Origin: Sphingomonadales bacterium | GTDB lineage: Bacteria; Pseudomonadota; Alphaproteobacteria; Sphingomonadales; Sphingomonadaceae | Length of the DNA stretch: 64,000 nt | Assembly (NCBI GenBank): GCA_017309275.1 | Contig: JAFKLT010000049.1 | Span: 1 to 64,000, forward strand | Direction of reading: 5' to 3' | Shown here: positions 60,773-64,000 of the stretch, piece by piece | Layout: each line of letters opens with the position of its first letter | Position numbering within the stretch: position 1 is the stretch's first letter | Position numbers and translations under genes: made by a program | Notes under the pieces: generated by a model | Seen by the model: the letters and a program-made list of their open reading frames with translations, nothing else | Databases searched by the model: none | What the model was told of the DNA's origin: nothing

Positions 60773-62107
60773 ATGAATGACGTGAGCGACCCGTCGCCGA
60801 GAACGAGAGGCCTGCTCTCGGGCTGGCCGCTCGTTGCCGTCCTGATGCTTTTCTATTTTCTGTCGTTCGTCGATCGTGCGCTGATCTCGCTGATGGTCGA
60901 ACCGATCCAGCGCGATCTCAACTTCACCGATGTGGAGATGGGGCTGCTTCTCGGGCCGGCGTTCGGCATTTTCTATGCCGCCGCGGGCATTCCCATCGGG
61001 CGGCTGATGGATCGCTATTCCAAGCGCTGGCTGTGCATGGCCGTCGTAGCCTTTTGGGGCCTTTCGACTGCGGTGTCGGGCATGGCGACCAATTTCTCGA
61101 TCTTCTTCCTCAGCCGGCTCGGCCTCGGGGCAGGGGAGGCGGGACTGTCGCCCGCCGCCTATTCGCTGATGGCCGAACAGGTGCCCCGCCAGCGGCTCGC
61201 CACCGCCTATTCCTTTTACACCGTCGGCGCCTTTGCCGGCGGCGGCCTGGCGATCGTGGGCGGCGGGTGGCTGGTCCACAAGCTCGCCAGCGAAGGCATG
61301 ATCGCGGTGCCGTTGCTGGGGCAATTCTACCCGTGGCAGCTTACCTTCCTGATCGTCGGCACGCTGACGATCCTGGCCGCGCCACTGGCGCTGCTGTTGC
61401 GGGAGAATGTGCATCCGGCGGCATCCGAAGCGGCGGCTACCGGCGGGCCGGCGCGGAAATCGGGGCTGTTTGCGTTGATCCGCACCGACCCCGCTTTTTA
61501 CCTTGGCTATCCTTTCGCCTTCGGTTCGGTGAATGTCATCGTCACGGCGTTCCACGTCTGGACGCCGACCTTCATGTCGCGAACCTATGGGTGGCCGATC
61601 GAAAAGGTCGGCCTCGCCTATGGCACGACGCAGGGGGGCGCCGGCGTGATCGGGCTGCTCGCGATGGGCTGGCTCGTCGAGCGTCTCTATAATCGCGGGA
61701 TGCTCGACGCGCATGCGAAGGTCCCGGCGATCGCGCTATGCTTTTCGATCCCGGCGATGATCGGCGGCATATTGTCGGGCAGTCCGACGGCTTTCCTGCT
61801 CGCGTCGCTTCTCTTCTGGGGCGCGACGTACACCTATGCGGGCTATGCGCCGGCGGCGCTGCAACTCGGGACGCCGGCCTCGCTGCGGGCCAGCGTCGGC
61901 GCGGTCTATGTCACCTTCCTGTCGGTGATGGGTCTGTTCATCGGGCCCACGATGGTAAGCTGGTTCACCGAAGGTGTTCTGCACGACAAGTCGAAGATCG
62001 GCCTGTCGCTCGTCTTCGTGATGGTCATCTGGACGCCAATCGCGATCGCTTCGCTGCTTTTCGTCGCCAGGCGGCTGCGCACCAGACACGCCCGCGATAT
62101 GCTGTGA
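60773..62107 (+). CDS. MFS transporter, spinster-like
   Basis: A 444-residue inner-membrane permease with 12 predicted helices. The MFS signature between helices 2 and 3 is GIPIGRLMDRYSKRW. SRLGLGAGEAGLSPAAYSLMAEQVPRQRLATAYSFYTVGAFAGGGLAIVGGG is characteristic of spinster and related carboxylate or lipid permeases. It should carry the substrate from periplasm to cytosol after TonB uptake. The ATG at 60773 is preferred to the TTG at 60749. It converges with the GntR gene, whose stop is 11 bp away. Confidence 0.87.
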   Translation: MNDVSDPSPRTRGLLSGWPLVAVLMLFYFLSFVDRALISLMVEPIQRDLNFTDVEMGLLLGPAFGIFYAAAGIPIGRLMDRYSKRWLCMAVVAFWGLSTAVSGMATNFSIFFLSRLGLGAGEAGLSPAAYSLMAEQVPRQRLATAYSFYTVGAFAGGGLAIVGGGWLVHKLASEGMIAVPLLGQFYPWQLTFLIVGTLTILAAPLALLLRENVHPAASEAAATGGPARKSGLFALIRTDPAFYLGYPFAFGSVNVIVTAFHVWTPTFMSRTYGWPIEKVGLAYGTTQGGAGVIGLLAMGWLVERLYNRGMLDAHAKVPAIALCFSIPAMIGGILSGSPTAFLLASLLFWGATYTYAGYAPAALQLGTPASLRASVGAVYVTFLSVMGLFIGPTMVSWFTEGVLHDKSKIGLSLVFVMVIWTPIAIASLLFVARRLRTRHARDML

Positions 62108-62118
62108 CGGCGAGAGCG

Positions 62119-62853
62119 TCAGCGCTTCGATTGTCCGCGCGCTTCGCTTCCCTTCGCTTTCGACACGCGGGCCACGGTGCCCTTCGAATAGTCGATCAGT
62201 TTGCGCATCGCAACGCGGGCTTCGGCCCCGTTACGATCGACGATCGCATCGAGGATCGCCTTGTGCATCGCGAGCGAATGTTCTGTGCCGTCGGGGTTGT
62301 CGGCGCCGATGCGAAAGCTGATGACCAGCGCCGATTCAACGACTCGCCCCAACGACGCGAATAGGTCGTTGCCCGACGCCTCGATGATCGCGCGGTGAAA
62401 AGCCAGGTCGGATTCGATGCTGTCATGGGTGCGTCCTGCCGCGGCCATCGCGTCAAATGCCTCGCCCATGCGGCGGAAGTCCTGAAGCTTGGCGCGCGAC
62501 GCGGCAAGAAAGGCGGCGGTCGGTTCGACCATGTGGCGCAGCTCGTACAATTGCTCGAGCACCGCGTCGCGGTCCTCCGAACGCAACCGCCATTCGAGGA
62601 TGTCCGGGTCGAGGAAATTCCAGTTCTCGCGCGGGAGTACGAATGTGCCCGCCTTGGGCCGCGCATCGACGAGCCCCTTGGCCGCCAGCACGCGCAATGC
62701 TTCGCGCAACACGGTGCGACTGACACCTAGCCGAGCGCAACATTCCTCTTGTCCCGGGAGCGTCGCCCCAGGGGCAAATTCGCCGGACAGGATGGCTTGA
62801 CCCAGATCCTGGATCACGCGGCCGTGCAGTCCTTTGCTTTCAACGGCTTTCAT
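62119..62853 (-). CDS. GntR family regulator, FadR/FCD subgroup
   Basis: A 244-residue repressor. The winged HTH reads VIQDLGQAILSGEFAPGATLPGQEECCARLGVSRTVLREALRVLAAKGLVDARPKAGTFVLPRENWNFLDPDILEWRL (about residues 14-92). The FCD ligand domain with metal-binding Asp and His follows (YELRHMVEPTAAFLAA, DLAFHRAIIEASGNDLF, HSLAMHKAILDAI). This subgroup responds to carboxylates such as lactate, gluconate or pyruvate. It probably governs the receptor, dioxygenase and dehydrogenase genes through the shared motif. Confidence 0.9.
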   Translation of the reverse strand: MKAVESKGLHGRVIQDLGQAILSGEFAPGATLPGQEECCARLGVSRTVLREALRVLAAKGLVDARPKAGTFVLPRENWNFLDPDILEWRLRSEDRDAVLEQLYELRHMVEPTAAFLAASRAKLQDFRRMGEAFDAMAAAGRTHDSIESDLAFHRAIIEASGNDLFASLGRVVESALVISFRIGADNPDGTEHSLAMHKAILDAIVDRNGAEARVAMRKLIDYSKGTVARVSKAKGSEARGQSKR

Positions 62854-62890
62854 TGGCTTGTGGTTCGCCCATTAACATATGAATCGCGTG

Positions 62891-62907
62891 ATTTATGGCA
62901 CATAAAT
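62891..62907. promoter_or_regulatory. Perfect palindrome in the GntR promoter
   Basis: ATTTATG and CATAAAT flank GCA, a perfect 7-bp inverted repeat 38 bp before the GntR start. It directly adjoins the shared ATGATC motif (62908-62923). GntR-type regulators bind such short palindromes and often their own promoter. Confidence 0.6.
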
Positions 62908-62923
62908 ATGATCGAATATAGAG
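62908..62923. promoter_or_regulatory. Shared cluster motif before the GntR gene
   Basis: ATGATCGAATATAGAG matches the receptor-gene site ATGATCTGTATATAGAG and resembles the dioxygenase-gene site ATGATCGATAT. It lies in the gap between the dehydrogenase and GntR genes. Confidence 0.55.
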
Positions 62924-62950
62924 CGCCGCGGCAGCGGCTCGATCGGAGTG

Positions 62951-64000
62951 TCACCGGACCAGCGCCCGGCGATCGAGGTCGGCTATGCGATTGGCGCCGG
63001 TAAGGCTGAGCGCGACGCGCAGCTCGGCTTCGAACAGCGACAGCATGTGGCGCACCGCTGCCTCGCCCCCGGCGCCAAGCGCATAGGCCCAGGCGCGGCC
63101 CAACAGCACGCAATCGGCGCCAAGGCAAAGCAGCCGCGCGACGTCGAGCCCGGACCGAACCCCGCCGTCGGCGAGAATTCGCAATTCTCCCCGGACCGCA
63201 TCGGCGATCGCGGGCAGCGTTTCCGCGGTCGAAGGAACGCCGTCCAATTGCCGCCCGCCATGGTTCGAAACCACGATTCCGTCGGCACCCACCGCGATCG
63301 CGGTGCGGGCGTCCTCCGGGTCGAAAATCCCTTTGATCACCAGAGGGCCGGTCCACTCGCTGAGGATATGCTCCAGATCGCGCCAAGTGACGCGCGGGTC
63401 GAAATTGCCCCGCATCCAGCCCAGAAAATCGTCGAGGCCGCTCTTCGTGCCGAGCAGCGGCGCGACATTGCCAAGGCTGTGCGGCCGGCCGCGTAGTCCG
63501 ACATCGACGGCCCAGCGGGGATGCTGCATCGCCTGAAATCCCCGCTGGATCGCCCCCTTCAGGCCCGGTGCGCCGGCGAGGCCGGATCGGTAATCGCGGT
63601 AGCGCGCGCCGGGCACGGGCATGTCGACGGTGAACACAAGGACCGAACAACCCTGTTCGCGTGCCTGCGCCAGCAGGTCGCTGACAAAGACGCGGTCGCG
63701 CATCATATAGAGCTGGAACCAGAAGGGGGCGCGTGCCGCGTCGGCCACCTCTGCCAGCGAGCAGGCGGATACGGTCGAGAGGCAAAAGGGAATGCGCGCA
63801 TTTTCAGCCGCCGTAACGGCTTGTCGTTCGCCGCGGCGGGCAAGTATGCCGGCCAGTCCGATCGGGCCCAGCGCGATCGGCATCGACTGGCGTTGTCCGA
63901 AAATCTCGATGCCCAGATCGATGTCGGAAACATCGCGCAACACCCGCTGACGAAGCGCCACGCGCTGCAGGTCGGCGCGATTCCGACGGAGCGTCACCTC
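62951..64000 (-). CDS. FMN-dependent alpha-hydroxyacid dehydrogenase (LldD-like), partial
   Basis: The C-terminal about 350 residues of an FMN-dependent alpha-hydroxyacid dehydrogenase are present; the start lies beyond the right edge. The family flavin and active-site pattern is clear: LPMPIALGPIGLAG-like SMPIALGPIGLAGIL, PFWFQLYMMRD, VFTVDMPVPGARYRD, LVIKGIFDPEDA with catalytic Lys, GADGIVVSNHGGRQLDG with catalytic His, and ILADGGVRSGLD. The substrate could be lactate, mandelate or another 2-hydroxyacid. It is upstream of the GntR gene on the same strand, 97 bp away, and may be part of the regulon. Confidence 0.9.
   Translation of the reverse strand, partial: EVTLRRNRADLQRVALRQRVLRDVSDIDLGIEIFGQRQSMPIALGPIGLAGILARRGERQAVTAAENARIPFCLSTVSACSLAEVADAARAPFWFQLYMMRDRVFVSDLLAQAREQGCSVLVFTVDMPVPGARYRDYRSGLAGAPGLKGAIQRGFQAMQHPRWAVDVGLRGRPHSLGNVAPLLGTKSGLDDFLGWMRGNFDPRVTWRDLEHILSEWTGPLVIKGIFDPEDARTAIAVGADGIVVSNHGGRQLDGVPSTAETLPAIADAVRGELRILADGGVRSGLDVARLLCLGADCVLLGRAWAYALGAGGEAAVRHMLSLFEAELRVALSLTGANRIADLDRRALVR

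Overview
This 64 kb window is GC-rich chromosomal DNA from an alphaproteobacterium of the order Sphingomonadales. A Sphingopyxis-like genome fits best. The grounds are the gene order (ppsR / hemE-hemJ-rho, then mnmE-mnmG-rsmG-parA-parB), TonB-dependent receptors with EIIVT TonB boxes, a DUF4402 fimbrial cluster, a CYP153-type P450, and heavy use of ATGA stop/start overlaps. Genus and species are inferences from protein resemblance only.

Layout. 0-3.2 kb (minus strand): dnaQ (cut by the edge), coaE, aroE, a Maf pyrophosphatase and a frameshifted ppsR. 3.2-3.6 kb: a gene-free interval between ppsR and hemE with one perfect and several near-perfect DnaA boxes, clustered GANTC sites and an AT-rich stretch beside hemE. 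This is the chromosome origin in the position known from Caulobacter. 3.6-11.7 kb: hemE, hemJ, rho and assorted housekeeping or small genes. 11.7-17.4 kb: the mnmE-mnmG-rsmG-parA-parB segregation block, carrying four parS centromere sites, two of them inside coding sequence. 17.4-22.2 kb: a minimal fimbrial system (DUF4402 subunit, PapD-like chaperone, usher-like outer-membrane protein) with CtrA-like promoter motifs. 22.3-27.1 kb: probable surface-glycan genes (UDP-galactopyranose-mutase-like flavoprotein, GtrA, a GT-C-type membrane protein) and a TonB-C secreted protein. The last of these lies between a fossil msrB 3' end and the intact msrB. 27.1-36.4 kb: msrB, an orphan CYP153-like P450, a Nat-type ABC exporter, queG, CysZ-like EI24, adenosine kinase, a small stress-type membrane protein with an EcfG-like promoter, and a Wzx-like flippase. 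36.4-43.5 kb: gpsA-tsaD diverging from hemC-hemD-Mic60-like, then gcdH and a CoA-transferase. 43.6-46.7 kb: a TonB receptor diverging from a TetR regulator around a perfect palindrome. 46.8-55.5 kb: metX-metW, hisC-tyrA, plsC, ydcF, ftsX-ftsE, a zinc-ribbon protein and a YeiH transporter, followed by tRNA-Arg(CCG).

55.7-64 kb, beyond the tRNA, is accessory in character. It starts with about 480 bp lacking a convincing gene. Next come a PhyH-type dioxygenase overlapping an alpha/beta hydrolase, a large TonB receptor, an MFS transporter, a GntR/FCD regulator and an FMN alpha-hydroxyacid dehydrogenase cut by the right edge. Three AT-rich intergenic regions here share a motif built around ATGATC followed by TAT-rich sequence, suggesting one regulon controlled by the local GntR protein. 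This uptake-and-catabolism cluster, with its candidate operator, is the strongest candidate for an undescribed system in the window. The fossil msrB, the coding-sequence parS sites, the mnmE start and the ppsR frameshift are the other points most worth testing.
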